Positions 1 to 8,556 are shown, counted from the first letter of the stretch. The stretch is DNA of 53,884 nucleotides from Deltaproteobacteria bacterium (GCA_030595125.1 JAUVDV010000031.1:1-53884), one strand, 5' to 3'. The notes: generated by a model not told the origin, from the sequence alone. Translations and numbers: made by a program.

Positions 1-211
1 GCGAGATGTGTATAAATTCTGGGCGGTTGGGGACACGAACAGCCGATTTTCGTTCATTTTCGCGCTTCGGAGACCAGTGATTCAATGTACAAATAAATAC
101 AAAACGATCAACATGGCTTGTTTTGAACGATTGAAACAGCCTGGAACGGCTTGCATGGTTTTCGCTGTTATGAAAAAAATGCACAGTAGATTCCACGGGA
201 GCGAGATTGCC

Positions 212-1192
212 ATGAAAACGATTTGCCTTTGTTTTACGCTTGTCACAATTGGGTTCTTTTCCGGGTGTTCTTCTTCCGATCCGGACAGGTCAGTCACCGC
301 ATCCAACGATATGGAAGCCAGAAACGTGCCGCCTCCCATGACTTTCGAGGGTCCGGGGAAGAAACTGCCCACAAAAATCGATAACTGGGAGATCTCCTCC
401 GCCCCAAGGTATTTCGGGGCGGACAATCTGTACGACCTGATAAACGGTGGCGCGGAGATTTACGTCCAGTTCGGCCTGAAGAAGATGGTAACCTCCGAAT
501 ACCGCTCTCCTTCCATCAAAAACACGGCTGTCACAGTGGAGATCTACGACATGGGATCCCCCAAAGGCGCCTTCGGCAGGACCGCGCGTTTTCTCGACGG
601 TCTTCTGGATCCCTCCGGCGTGGGCGAGGGCCTCCCCTCCCCGCTCTCGAGTAAAAGCATTCTCGGCGACGGGGACATGGTCACCTGGAAAGATCGTTTC
701 ATGATCCACCTTACCCTGATGGACGAGAGCCCCACCGCATCGGGCGAATCAATTGCGTTGGCTGGAAAAAAGATTCTTCCGCTATTTGCCGCCACCGTGT
801 GCGCCAAGATCGAGAACGATCCTCCCCCGCCGGCGATCTTCGGTCTCTTTCCCGTGGAGAAAAAACTCTCGCGCTCGGAGGCGTGGCACCCGGAGCATTT
901 GATCGGAGTAGACGGTTTGGGGGCCGGCTATACCGTCCGGTACGTCGACGGGGATCTGGCCTGGATAGCGTTCGCAACCGAAGAATTAACGGACGAGGCT
1001 ACCTCGAAGTCGGCGTGGGAGTCGGCAAAGGGAGCCGACGTGGAGGGTCGGGCCCTCGTGTTGAAGGTAGCGGGCAAGCACGTGGTAGGAATTATCCAGG
1101 ACGGCAACGAGCCCCTCGGCGACAAGCTCATCGATGACCTCGCCGCAACCCTCCTCGCAAGCTTCACGTTGGGGTCGCAACCCTCCACTTGA
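212..1192 (+). CDS. DUF6599-like lipoprotein, unknown function
   Basis: A 326-residue protein. The open frame continues upstream, but I chose the ATG at 212 because it opens a lipoprotein signal (MKTICLCFTLVTIGFFSGCS, Cys about residue 19). The mature part carries the pattern I associate with the DUF6599 family: NLYDLINGGAEIYVQFG (about residues 71-87) and a YDMGSPKGAFG stretch shortly after. Its function is not known. The protein is probably anchored in the outer or inner membrane facing the periplasm. The last residues (GSQPST) and the stop codon lie inside the left inverted repeat of the neighbouring RAYT element, so its C-terminus is probably element-derived. Confidence is high that it is a gene, moderate for the family name. 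Confidence 0.82.
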   Translation: MKTICLCFTLVTIGFFSGCSSSDPDRSVTASNDMEARNVPPPMTFEGPGKKLPTKIDNWEISSAPRYFGADNLYDLINGGAEIYVQFGLKKMVTSEYRSPSIKNTAVTVEIYDMGSPKGAFGRTARFLDGLLDPSGVGEGLPSPLSSKSILGDGDMVTWKDRFMIHLTLMDESPTASGESIALAGKKILPLFAATVCAKIENDPPPPAIFGLFPVEKKLSRSEAWHPEHLIGVDGLGAGYTVRYVDGDLAWIAFATEELTDEATSKSAWESAKGADVEGRALVLKVAGKHVVGIIQDGNEPLGDKLIDDLAATLLASFTLGSQPST

Positions 1193-1200
1193 CATATAGC
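1171..1200. repeat. Left inverted repeat flanking the RAYT gene
   Basis: Thirty bases beginning GGGGTCGCAACCC and ending TTGACATATAGC. The reverse complement of 2120-2149 matches it at 28 of 30 positions by eye. It contains the stop codon of the DUF6599-like gene (1190-1192). Confidence 0.85.
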
Positions 1201-1202
1201 CC

Positions 1203-2096
1203 CTACCACGCATCAATCCAGGCACCCAACTGCTCTTTACTTGCACTCATCCGCCGAAGCACATGACCTACCTGACTAGTCGACATCCCCAACAACTTCT
1301 CGATCTCTCCATGCGACATCTGTGTTCGATCATTCAGAGCCCATACCGCAAAACGACGTTCCGGATTCGCCCTTGGGCCGCGCTCCACTTTGCACAACCT
1401 CACCATATCCGCGCCGGTGATCTCACAAATCCTTTCCGTCGCTGCCTTCACCGTCAAGAACCTGGTCTCGACGTTGAGGCCCTGCTTCTTCATAGCTCGT
1501 TCCCCAGTCTCTTTTAACCACCCACTGTCCATGGCCATCTGCTCAGGCCATGTAAGCTTTCCCCGATGCATATCCAGAACATATCCATGAAGCGCATCCG
1601 AATCTTCGAAAACACTCTCGAAATAGCCCGTATTCAGCCATCCGGGCGCCGTATCCCTGCCGAGATAAACCCGGTGACTGGACCAGGCGTGGGATTGAAG
1701 CCTTGTGATCAGACCGGCCTTCAGAGGATTCAGGTGGATGTATGCCAACAGGTAAGGAAGGGTTGTCTCATCCTCTATCAACTGGCTTCGAAATCGGCCC
1801 TTGAACACAGGGCCATCCCACTTCTCCAACCAGTTGACGCGTTGGGTGTAGGTTGCATTGAGTCGCTTCATCGCCAAAGAAAGATTTCCGTGTCGGGAGC
1901 GGACAAGCAGGTGGTAGTGGTTGGGCATGAGAGAGTACGCATGGACTTCCAGTTCGAACGCTTGGACGACCTTCTCAACAATTTCCAGGAAAAAGTGGCA
2001 GTGGGCATCTTTCTTGAAAACAGGGGCCTTGCGCGCACCTCTATGCATGACGTGGTGCCATGCTCCAGGGAAATCTATTCTTGGTTTTCTGGACAT
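1203..2096 (-). CDS. REP-associated tyrosine transposase (RAYT, Y1 family)
   Basis: A 297-residue HUH single-strand transposase of the TnpA-REP type, a family thought to cut and move REP/BIME palindromes. The N-terminus (PRIDFPGAWHHVMHRG) is typical of the family. The HUH motif is NHYHLLV (about residues 58-64), and the catalytic Tyr candidate lies in NATYTQRVN about 30 residues later. It is followed by PVFKGRFRSQLIEDE and a YIHLNPLKAGL block. The C-terminal ~90 residues look like a DnaA-type helix-turn-helix (MSHGEIEKLLGMSTSQVGHV). The gene looks intact. It sits alone between 30-bp inverted repeats that also end the two flanking genes. The start has no convincing ribosome binding site. Confidence 0.92.
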   Translation of the reverse strand: MSRKPRIDFPGAWHHVMHRGARKAPVFKKDAHCHFFLEIVEKVVQAFELEVHAYSLMPNHYHLLVRSRHGNLSLAMKRLNATYTQRVNWLEKWDGPVFKGRFRSQLIEDETTLPYLLAYIHLNPLKAGLITRLQSHAWSSHRVYLGRDTAPGWLNTGYFESVFEDSDALHGYVLDMHRGKLTWPEQMAMDSGWLKETGERAMKKQGLNVETRFLTVKAATERICEITGADMVRLCKVERGPRANPERRFAVWALNDRTQMSHGEIEKLLGMSTSQVGHVLRRMSASKEQLGAWIDAW

Positions 2097-2119
2097 TTGG
2101 GGTTTCTATTCAAACCGAA

Positions 2120-2149
2120 GCTATATGTCAAGTGGAGGGTTTTGACCCC
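2120..2149. repeat. Right inverted repeat flanking the RAYT gene
   Basis: Imperfect inverted partner of 1171-1200 (two mismatches, AA for GC in the GGGGTC-NN-AACCC part). It contains the stop codon of the MFS gene (2128-2130). Confidence 0.85.
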
Positions 2150-3378
2150 ATTTTCGATGTCGCGAACATCACGATTGCTACCAGGAGACCGAGCGCGGCG
2201 ATCGGCCAGAACTCACCACCGGGGCCATGAGTCTCTACCGTGTCGACCGCGAAACCCAAAATCGGGGCGATCACCGCAGTTGCGAGGCTCTTTCCCTGGC
2301 TCTCGATCGATAGCACGGTTGCTCCGTGACTCTCGGAACTGTGGGCGTCGAAGCGGGATATGAGAACCGGGCGCCAGAAGTTCTGCATGACGTGCAGAGC
2401 AATGAATCCGAGGATGACAGCCCACTCGATCGACAAGTACATCACCGGAAGAAGCGCGGCGAAAACGAGCGCATTTATCGCCCACAGGTAACGGGCCGTG
2501 CGATCCTCTTTTCCGTACAGTGAAACGAGACGATGGGCGTTGCGACTTGCCGCCGCAGAGAGCGCGTAGAGAACAAAAAATACCGGGCTTATGAGCACGG
2601 CGGCCTGCTGCGGCTCGGTCCAATCATTGTCGGCGAAACAAGACCCGATGAAGAGGACGGCCGATGCCTTGAGGACCGGCTGGACGTAATCCTTCGCGGC
2701 CTTGAAGACCCCTTCGAATCCCATCGACTCGGCTATTAGCCTGCGGATGGCGGACTCCCGGATCGCTGCTGTGAAAGCCTCCCTGAGGTGACTCGCGGTT
2801 GCTCGAAGCGACGCGTCCCCTACCTTCGGGCCGTCGAGTTCCACGGGGTAGAAGAGGAAGTTAACAATCCCGAGTACGTACGGGACGATGCAGACATAGA
2901 AGATGTAAACGTAGCCTTCGCTTGCGAAAACGAAGACCCCCGCGAGGACCACGGACACGGCCGATCCGATCTTGCTCCATGAGCGGGTGATCCCGTAAAC
3001 CTTCGTGCGCTCCTTCTCCCGTCCCTGCAGGCGTAACCAGGTAAAGATCATGGCCTTGTGGGTCCCCGTGCGAAAGGCGTCACCTATCGCGAAGAAGAAC
3101 ATCGCCGCGAAGAGGAGCCACACGCTCTTTGAAAGGCCGAAGATGGCGAAACTAAAAATGTAGGCGGTGAAGGAGAGAATCATCGACTTGCGCCGTCCGT
3201 AAACGTCGGCCATCGCGCCGGAGGGGATCTCGAACAGGTTGGCCATGATCTCGCGGAAACCGTACAGAAGACCGATCACGGAATAAGAGAGCCCCTTATC
3301 TACGAGCGCGAGTAAAAGAAACGGCTCGTAGTACTGCTGATTCTTGAGAAAACCGTAAAGACAGAATCGCCTGAGCAT
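2128..3378 (-). CDS. MFS transporter
   Basis: A 416-residue polytopic inner-membrane protein of the major facilitator superfamily. After MLRRFCLYGFLKNQQYYEPF comes the conserved loop 2-3 signature as IPSGAMADVYGRRKSM (about residues 49-64). About twelve hydrophobic segments can be counted across the protein, with a longer charged central loop. The substrate cannot be predicted. The frame stays open upstream to 3465, but the start at 3378 avoids overlap with the preceding lipoprotein gene and begins at the usual distance from the first membrane helix. The final residues GSKPST are encoded by the RAYT right inverted repeat, so the original C-terminus has probably been replaced. Confidence 0.85.
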   Translation of the reverse strand: MLRRFCLYGFLKNQQYYEPFLLLALVDKGLSYSVIGLLYGFREIMANLFEIPSGAMADVYGRRKSMILSFTAYIFSFAIFGLSKSVWLLFAAMFFFAIGDAFRTGTHKAMIFTWLRLQGREKERTKVYGITRSWSKIGSAVSVVLAGVFVFASEGYVYIFYVCIVPYVLGIVNFLFYPVELDGPKVGDASLRATASHLREAFTAAIRESAIRRLIAESMGFEGVFKAAKDYVQPVLKASAVLFIGSCFADNDWTEPQQAAVLISPVFFVLYALSAAASRNAHRLVSLYGKEDRTARYLWAINALVFAALLPVMYLSIEWAVILGFIALHVMQNFWRPVLISRFDAHSSESHGATVLSIESQGKSLATAVIAPILGFAVDTVETHGPGGEFWPIAALGLLVAIVMFATSKMGSKPST

Positions 3379-3400
3379 GGGCAGGTAACGGGGATGGTTA

Positions 3401-4030
3401 TCAGGCCATTGGCATGCAAACGCCTTCGCCGCTGGTAGTGCTATTAATGGGGGCACACCACTCACCGGTGGGACACGTTATCTGGTAGTCGGAGCACGAG
3501 GCGAAGCAACCGTACTTCGTATTTCCCAGAGTATCTGTGTACGTGCAGCAAGTTCCCGTGACACACGCATCGATCTCGCAGTCCACCGGCCCGTGGTCGG
3601 GCATGCCGTTGCAAACTCCCCCCGCGGTTCCGGCGGGAACGCAGGCGCCGTCGAACCCCTCGATGGTGGTACAGACTTCGGGGACGCAGTTGTCCAGGCA
3701 GTGTGGATCGGTGGCGTCGGGCCAGGTCACGCACGTGAGATCGACAGTGTCGCAGGAGTCTCCCACATCGCAACATTCCTGGAGGTGCTCCCCACAGTTG
3801 GGGTCATCACCGGTATCGGTATCTGTGCCCGCATCGTCATCGGTGTCGGTGTCGGTATCCGAATCGGTATCAGTATCGGTATCAGTGTCCGTATCTGTAT
3901 CCGTGTCGGTATCGGTGTCGGTGTCAGTGTCTCCTCCCGTATGCGAGGTGCTGTTTGCACAGGCCGTCATCCACAGGAAAAAGGCCGACGCTGATACCAC
4001 TACAAGCCAAGAAATATTTCTAGCACTCAT
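3401..4030 (-). CDS. Thr-Asp-repeat, Cys-rich lipoprotein
   Basis: A 209-residue predicted lipoprotein. The start at 4030 has a good site (AAGGAG, 7 bases before ATG). The signal peptide ends in LWMTAC. A low-complexity Thr-Asp spacer of about 45 residues follows, then a cysteine-rich domain (GEHLQECCDVGDSC and VTGTCCTYTD) with about sixteen Cys. Such acidic-linker Cys-rich lipoproteins are common in Myxococcota-like genomes and are presumed to be surface proteins; the function is unknown. The repeat is encoded by a GAY-ACN hexanucleotide tract, so its length may vary between strains. It lies downstream of the four-gene membrane operon on the same strand, about 90 bases away. Confidence 0.85.
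   Translation of the reverse strand: MSARNISWLVVVSASAFFLWMTACANSTSHTGGDTDTDTDTDTDTDTDTDTDTDTDSDTDTDTDDDAGTDTDTGDDPNCGEHLQECCDVGDSCDTVDLTCVTWPDATDPHCLDNCVPEVCTTIEGFDGACVPAGTAGGVCNGMPDHGPVDCEIDACVTGTCCTYTDTLGNTKYGCFASCSDYQITCPTGEWCAPINSTTSGEGVCMPMA
3805..3935. repeat. Hexanucleotide tract encoding the Thr-Asp linker
   Basis: An approximate 6-bp repeat (GGTGTC/GGTATC on the plus strand) coding for alternating Asp and Thr on the minus strand, with a few Ser, Ala and Gly interruptions. Confidence 0.8.
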
Positions 4031-4123
4031 GTTTGTTCTCCTTACTTTCCGTTCTTCTATATGTCCATTTTCCAACATTACGGGCCGATGCGCAATCAAT
4101 AGTGGAAAGGGGCGCGGATGGGG

Positions 4124-4753
4124 TCAGTCGATAACACCGAGCCAGTCACGAAGAAGGAACAGCAGCCGCCCTATGAGCAGAGCGATCCTGGACAGCAAGA
4201 TATAGCTGAAGGATGCGCCGAATCCGATCATGATCACCCACGTACCCACCTTCGCCGTCACGCCCACGACACCCCTGTGCGCCTTGGAGAAGAAAAAATA
4301 CGTCAGAGCGGCAAGAGTTCCGCCAACCAGCACAACGTTACCGAGGATCTCCTCGAGCGAACCATTGAAAGAGACGCCCATGGTTCCCACCACCTGGGCG
4401 ATCACACCGGCCTCCATTTCCGTGGGAATCGCCAGACCCAAATCTATTGAGAGCCAGAAAGCGAGGGCCAGTCTGGAGAGATCCTTGACACTCTCGACAT
4501 ACTTGCACGCCCACAAGAAGCAAATGCCGACCACCGCCCAGAGGTGTGCCTCACTACCCGCGCCGTGCTCCCACAGGGGCGTCACCAACTCCGGCACGAA
4601 CACATTGTGCCAGTACGTGCAGAACATGTAGCCGGTCGACAGCCCGACCAGAAGGTGCTCCACGGCGCAGAAGAAGGGATTGTCACGAAGAAGGAAGGAG
4701 AAGACCCCCAGGGTGAGGATCGCGGCGATCCAGACGTATGGATCCGTGCTCAT
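4124..4753 (-). CDS. Polytopic membrane protein, last gene of the DUF6754 operon
   Basis: A 209-residue integral membrane protein with about five or six hydrophobic segments, for example YVWIAAILTLGVFSFLL at the N-terminus, AHLWAVVGICFLWACKYV, and VVLVGGTLAALTYFFF. The short loops are Glu/Trp-rich (PELVTPLWEHGAGSE). I do not recognise the family. Its start overlaps the stop of the upstream 289-residue gene by four bases (ATGA), so translation is coupled. It is the fourth gene of an operon made only of membrane or exported proteins. No catalytic motif is visible; a structural subunit or channel is possible but unproven. Confidence 0.85.
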   Translation of the reverse strand: MSTDPYVWIAAILTLGVFSFLLRDNPFFCAVEHLLVGLSTGYMFCTYWHNVFVPELVTPLWEHGAGSEAHLWAVVGICFLWACKYVESVKDLSRLALAFWLSIDLGLAIPTEMEAGVIAQVVGTMGVSFNGSLEEILGNVVLVGGTLAALTYFFFSKAHRGVVGVTAKVGTWVIMIGFGASFSYILLSRIALLIGRLLFLLRDWLGVID

Positions 4754-5619
4754 CGTGCGCCCTTTCCCTTGCCGAGTCGTTTTCTCGCAAAGTATCCCGC
4801 GTTGCCCACGGCGATGAGCGCGAGAATAGAGAGGAGCGCCAGAGATTGCGGGGCCAATCCTCTTGTCGCGTCGCCGGTCTTCTCGATGACTCCCTTATCG
4901 ACGAGCAGCGTCTCGTACTCGGCGCCCGCCCTGCCCCCTGCCAGCAGGCCTTTCAGCTGCCCGGTCTGCAGGTAGGGGTAGAGGTCGGTGGCGTTGACCG
5001 CAGTGCACCCCACGAGCAAGTCGAAGCCGAAGGCGGCCACTCCGTACTGGATCCAGAACTTTGGAAATGCGTTGGAGGCGATATTCACCACGGCGGACAC
5101 GTCCTTGATGCTCTCGACATTCGCCATGATCGGGATCCCGCGGATCGGAGTTCCACGGTCGTCCGAGTGGAAGTAGGTCTCGATGGACGTGCCCATGCCG
5201 TACATCGTGTAGGCAAACGAAGACGCGTATCCCAGAAAGACGTAGTCCTCGCCGTAAGTGAGATTGTATTGCTTTTCCATCCGAGCCAGGTAGCGACGGG
5301 TCGGAGCGGCGGCGTCAGGCGAGAGCGTGAAAAAGATCGCCTTTGTTTTGGAGGTGAAGATCCGGTGCATCACAGCCAGTAGCACCGGCTCCAGCTCCGC
5401 CATGGTCTGTGGTCCAAAGTCCACGTCCACCATGATTGGCTTGTCCAAATCGATGGCTTTCAACAGTGCGGCATCGAAGCGGAGAGTCTCCTCGCTGGGT
5501 GACGCCCGAAACTCGATCGGCGTCAGGAGCGGGAGCGCCACGGCCAGCAGGATGACCAGAAAGATCCATCTACGGTCCAGGTTGGAGAGCATCGTGAGCA
5601 CTTTGACGATTGCGCTCAT
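4750..5619 (-). CDS. Membrane-anchored protein of the DUF6754 operon
   Basis: A 289-residue protein with one N-terminal membrane anchor (WIFLVILLAVALPLL), a soluble domain of about 200 residues and a C-terminal membrane helix (SLALLSILALIAVGNAGYF) with a basic tail. The topology suggests that the middle domain faces the periplasm. This domain has an alternating strand-helix pattern (KPIMVDVDFGPQTMAELEPV, KAIFFTLSPDAAAPT, EDYVFLGYASSFAYTMYGMG), reminiscent of a Rossmann-like fold, but I cannot name a family. It starts one base after the stop of the gene before it and overlaps the next by four bases. The pairing with three other membrane genes suggests a complex. Confidence 0.83.
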   Translation of the reverse strand: MSAIVKVLTMLSNLDRRWIFLVILLAVALPLLTPIEFRASPSEETLRFDAALLKAIDLDKPIMVDVDFGPQTMAELEPVLLAVMHRIFTSKTKAIFFTLSPDAAAPTRRYLARMEKQYNLTYGEDYVFLGYASSFAYTMYGMGTSIETYFHSDDRGTPIRGIPIMANVESIKDVSAVVNIASNAFPKFWIQYGVAAFGFDLLVGCTAVNATDLYPYLQTGQLKGLLAGGRAGAEYETLLVDKGVIEKTGDATRGLAPQSLALLSILALIAVGNAGYFARKRLGKGKGAR

Positions 5620-5620
5620 T

Positions 5621-6256
5621 CTATCGGTCCCTCCCGAGGATAGTCTTGTCTATGCCCAGAATGGTCTTCATTGCCACCGAGATGGCGCCCAGTGCGACCC
5701 CGATCATGATCGCGCGCTTGGCCGCCGTGTTGGGGTACTTGAGCAGGAAATCCGCCACCCTTGCGATGGGCGGACACAGTTCCTCGACAGCCGGGATCAG
5801 CCCCAGGATAACCACCACCGCAGACACCAGAAGCACCGTGGCGCCAACCGTACGCGCCCGAAAGGCCCGAAAAGCGGCCGAAGCGACGAAGAATGCCAGC
5901 AGCGAAAACATGGTCGCCTCGATGGGGGTGATCACATTCCTGAAAAGATCGGAGAAGATAGTGCCGTTGCGGGTTCCCCATACCATCCCCGCGAAGATCA
6001 TCAGAGCCATGGAGGTCAAAGTGATTACCGAATAACCCCACCTGCGCTGTTTGCGGATCACCTTGCGCACGTGCATGGCCGCAAGTCCGAAAAGGGCGAG
6101 AAAGATGATGAACGCGTTTAGCGGCTGCTTCCACTGGATCATCATCTGCGCCGGTTTCTGCACCATGGGGTGCGGGATGTAATACTGGGCCGCCATGAAG
6201 ACTCCGAGGACCAGGAGCAGCACGAACGGGATGCGGTATCCGAGCCTTTCCTTCAT
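5621..6256 (-). CDS. Polytopic membrane protein of the DUF6754 operon
   Basis: A 211-residue protein with about six hydrophobic segments (FVLLLVLGVFMAAQYYI, LNAFIIFLALFGLAAMHV, VITLTSMALMIFAGMVWG, MFSLLAFFVASAAFRAF, TVLLVSAVVVILGLIPAV, AIMIGVALGAISVAM). The ATG at 6256 overlaps the TGA of the previous gene (TGATG) and has a purine-rich site (GAGGGGAGGG) about 6 bases upstream; a GTG one codon earlier is also possible. The family is not recognised. Size and topology fit a small membrane subunit that assembles with the neighbouring DUF6754-type protein. Confidence 0.83.
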   Translation of the reverse strand: MKERLGYRIPFVLLLVLGVFMAAQYYIPHPMVQKPAQMMIQWKQPLNAFIIFLALFGLAAMHVRKVIRKQRRWGYSVITLTSMALMIFAGMVWGTRNGTIFSDLFRNVITPIEATMFSLLAFFVASAAFRAFRARTVGATVLLVSAVVVILGLIPAVEELCPPIARVADFLLKYPNTAAKRAIMIGVALGAISVAMKTILGIDKTILGRDR

Positions 6257-7449
6257 CACCGCCCTCCCCTCAGGGCTTCGGCTATCCCGGACGCGACGGC
6301 GGCCGGATCACCTGCGCCCAATCCGCGCAGCAGTTCTTCCAGTATCCCCGCGTCAAACAACATCCCGATGGCGACCCCAGCAGGGATCAGGACCATTAGC
6401 GCCACCTTGAACCAGTCGTGGGCTTTCACGGTGGATCGACTGATGGGGTCGTTGTCCACTATGGCGGCGGCGGCAAAGAGCTCCTCGCCGATCATTGTCT
6501 TGTCGCAGGTGGTGATAAAGAACGGCAGCTGGGCGGTGGAGTCGGTTCCTCCGATCTGCAGTGCTCCCGTGGCGGCTCCCGTCTCCGCGAGGATGAGGAA
6601 CTCGGAATAGAAATGCCCGAACAGGAAGTTGGAGGCGGGCTTTTCCCTCGTCATCATCCCGGCCACCGCAGCTGCGTAGGTAAACGAACGCGACGTCAGG
6701 TAAGAGATGTCGTCCGGATCATATTCCTCCTGTCGACCAGCCCTGATGAAGCCCCGACGCACCACATCTTGAGCTACGGGCCAGGTCAACGGGTCGTAGT
6801 TGGGCACCATGATTCTGGTGTGTAGGCGCGCAGATTTCTCGGCCACGCGACTCAACAGACCGATAGAGGCCACCGTCGCCGGCTGGGTCACAGAGTGCAA
6901 TCCGGGCGCGTAGAACACCGGCCTGCCCATCTCGGCGGCCCTTCCGACTGCGTCGTCCATGGAGTCCAGAGCGTCGATTGGTCGAATGTAAAGGGGCTTC
7001 CCACTTCGCCCCCGCATCACCAATACGAAAAACATTGCCGCAAAAACAATCACGGCGATCAGGTTGGCCAGAAGGGTGGTGTCAAGCCAGGACGCAGAGG
7101 CCCTCACCGGCGCGCTCGGCTCGGATTTGGCAATTTCCCCGTCCATGCCCACCGCGCGTATCAAATACCGGTAGTCCACGCCATCCTCGATCGCGTGCTT
7201 GTCTCCCTCGTCCAAAAATGAATCCTGCGCGCCGTTCCTCGTTCCAACGACGATTCCTTCCGTTGCGCCCGCGCCCTTCATTCTGACGACATCGTAGCGA
7301 GCGATTCCATTGGACTCGCTCGGGTCCCAGCTCACCTGGATGACGCCACCTCCGTCATCGGGTTCATCCCGAGCCGTTACGTTGCGCGCCGGGGCGAGGC
7401 CATGGGCCGACAATCCCGGCGAGATCGCCAGGAGCACGAGAAAGACCAT
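6256..7449 (-). CDS. DUF6754-type membrane protein with fibronectin III-like domain
   Basis: A 397-residue protein that I match from memory to DUF6754. The ATG at 7449 begins a signal peptide (MVFLVLLAISPGLSAHG); the frame remains open further upstream through GTG and TTG codons. Residues about 25-110 form a fibronectin III-like domain (GVIQVSWDPSESNGIARYDV). A membrane helix follows (LLANLIAVIVFAAMFFVLVM), then a conserved cytoplasmic region including GRPVFYAPGLHSVTQPATVA, RIMVPNYDPLTWPVAQD and a highly regular TGALQIGGTDSTAQLPFF block. A final membrane helix comes near the C-terminus. It is the first gene of a four-gene operon. The function is unknown; a membrane platform that binds a ligand is a guess. 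Confidence 0.8.
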   Translation of the reverse strand: MVFLVLLAISPGLSAHGLAPARNVTARDEPDDGGGVIQVSWDPSESNGIARYDVVRMKGAGATEGIVVGTRNGAQDSFLDEGDKHAIEDGVDYRYLIRAVGMDGEIAKSEPSAPVRASASWLDTTLLANLIAVIVFAAMFFVLVMRGRSGKPLYIRPIDALDSMDDAVGRAAEMGRPVFYAPGLHSVTQPATVASIGLLSRVAEKSARLHTRIMVPNYDPLTWPVAQDVVRRGFIRAGRQEEYDPDDISYLTSRSFTYAAAVAGMMTREKPASNFLFGHFYSEFLILAETGAATGALQIGGTDSTAQLPFFITTCDKTMIGEELFAAAAIVDNDPISRSTVKAHDWFKVALMVLIPAGVAIGMLFDAGILEELLRGLGAGDPAAVASGIAEALRGGR

Positions 7450-7560
7450 CGTCGGGTAATGAACGTGCACATAGATCTTGTACAAAGTAGAAGCGGCCAA
7501 ACGCAAAAAAGCGGCTGTTCAATCGATTTTGCAAAACCGGGTCGCTGTGCGCTATTGTTC

Positions 7561-8553
7561 ATGTCCATGAGATCATTTGTGTCCAGATTCGTCCCGGGGC
7601 TTGCCATTGCCTCCGTGATCGTCCTCGCCTCCTTCGCCGTCCACGCGGGAAAGCTTCAGAAGGCAAAGGACCAGGTTCGCGGCAGCAGCAGCGGATCGGG
7701 AAAATCATCGAATTCGGGCAGTGGCGGGTCTTCTTCTTCCGAGGACGGCCAGCCTCCATACGACACCAACCAGGGTTGCCCGCCTGATAATCCCTTCTGT
7801 GAGGAACCCGCAGGCAACGAAGACTTCGAGTGGATGTACATGGCCCTGTTCTGGCACGGTCCCCATGTATTGATCGAAGAAAACGATGACTACGATTGCA
7901 ACGGCTACTTCCTGCGCGCCCCATACTGGGACGGCGGTAATGGATACATGTCCATGTCATCACAAGAGGCGGGGCCGCAAATCGAAGTGGAGACCACGCA
8001 AGACGGGGATTACCTGATCGGCCCCTCCACGGTCACACGAACCGTTCCTGCTCGCTCCAGGTCCGCAGCCCTCAGATTGACCGCCGAGTACGGGCACGAT
8101 TTCGAGAATGTCCACAAGCCATCCGGCTACGCACTCCTGTCAACCAGATGGCGTTTCGGCCTGGAGAGCGGCTGGACCTACTTCCGGGAGCAATCCGAGA
8201 ACCAGGCGATCGCGGACCAACTCTACATCGGCGATATCAACCTGATTTACCGGTTCGTTCAGATCGAGAACATCCAGATGCGTTCGGGCGCAGGGTTGCG
8301 GCTTATGCCCGGGGAAGACCGGGTAGACCTGGGATTCAACTTCACCTATGGCATTGACATCTATCCCACGAAACCGCTGGTCTTTTCCGCAAGCGTGGAT
8401 ATCGGCAACCTCGGGATGGCGTTCCTTCTGCACTGGCGCGCTCACGTGGGGTTGATCTTCTGGGGACTGGAGATCTTCGCCGGAGGGGACGGATGGTTGA
8501 TAGGGGATGTTTCCATAACCGGATTGTCCGGAGGATTACGGATATGGTTGTAG
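7561..8553 (+). CDS. Exported protein, probable outer-membrane beta-barrel
   Basis: A 330-residue protein. The ATG at 7561 (or 7567) starts a signal peptide ending near ASFAVHA. A Ser/Gly-rich linker (about residues 35-60) and a short Cys pair (QGCPPDNPFC) follow. The C-terminal ~200 residues alternate hydrophobic and polar residues in the manner of beta-strands (LRLTAEYGHDF, STRWRFGLESGWTYF, RSGAGLRLMPGEDRVDLGFN, GLSGGLRIWL). It ends in a hydrophobic strand plus Leu, like many outer-membrane barrels. It is divergent from the DUF6754 operon, with about 110 bases between the starts. It stops 3 bases before the convergent lipoprotein gene. The exact family is unknown. Confidence 0.8.
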   Translation: MSMRSFVSRFVPGLAIASVIVLASFAVHAGKLQKAKDQVRGSSSGSGKSSNSGSGGSSSSEDGQPPYDTNQGCPPDNPFCEEPAGNEDFEWMYMALFWHGPHVLIEENDDYDCNGYFLRAPYWDGGNGYMSMSSQEAGPQIEVETTQDGDYLIGPSTVTRTVPARSRSAALRLTAEYGHDFENVHKPSGYALLSTRWRFGLESGWTYFREQSENQAIADQLYIGDINLIYRFVQIENIQMRSGAGLRLMPGEDRVDLGFNFTYGIDIYPTKPLVFSASVDIGNLGMAFLLHWRAHVGLIFWGLEIFAGGDGWLIGDVSITGLSGGLRIWL

Positions 8554-8556
8554 GAT

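Larger units (their letters stand above)
1171..2149. mobile_element. RAYT mobile unit bounded by 30-bp inverted repeats
   Basis: A 979-bp unit made of the RAYT gene and its terminal inverted repeats (1171-1200 and 2120-2149). There is no other cargo. Each repeat runs into the 3' end of the flanking gene and supplies its last codons and stop. The repeats themselves are seen directly; that they are the element's ends is an inference. Confidence 0.65.
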
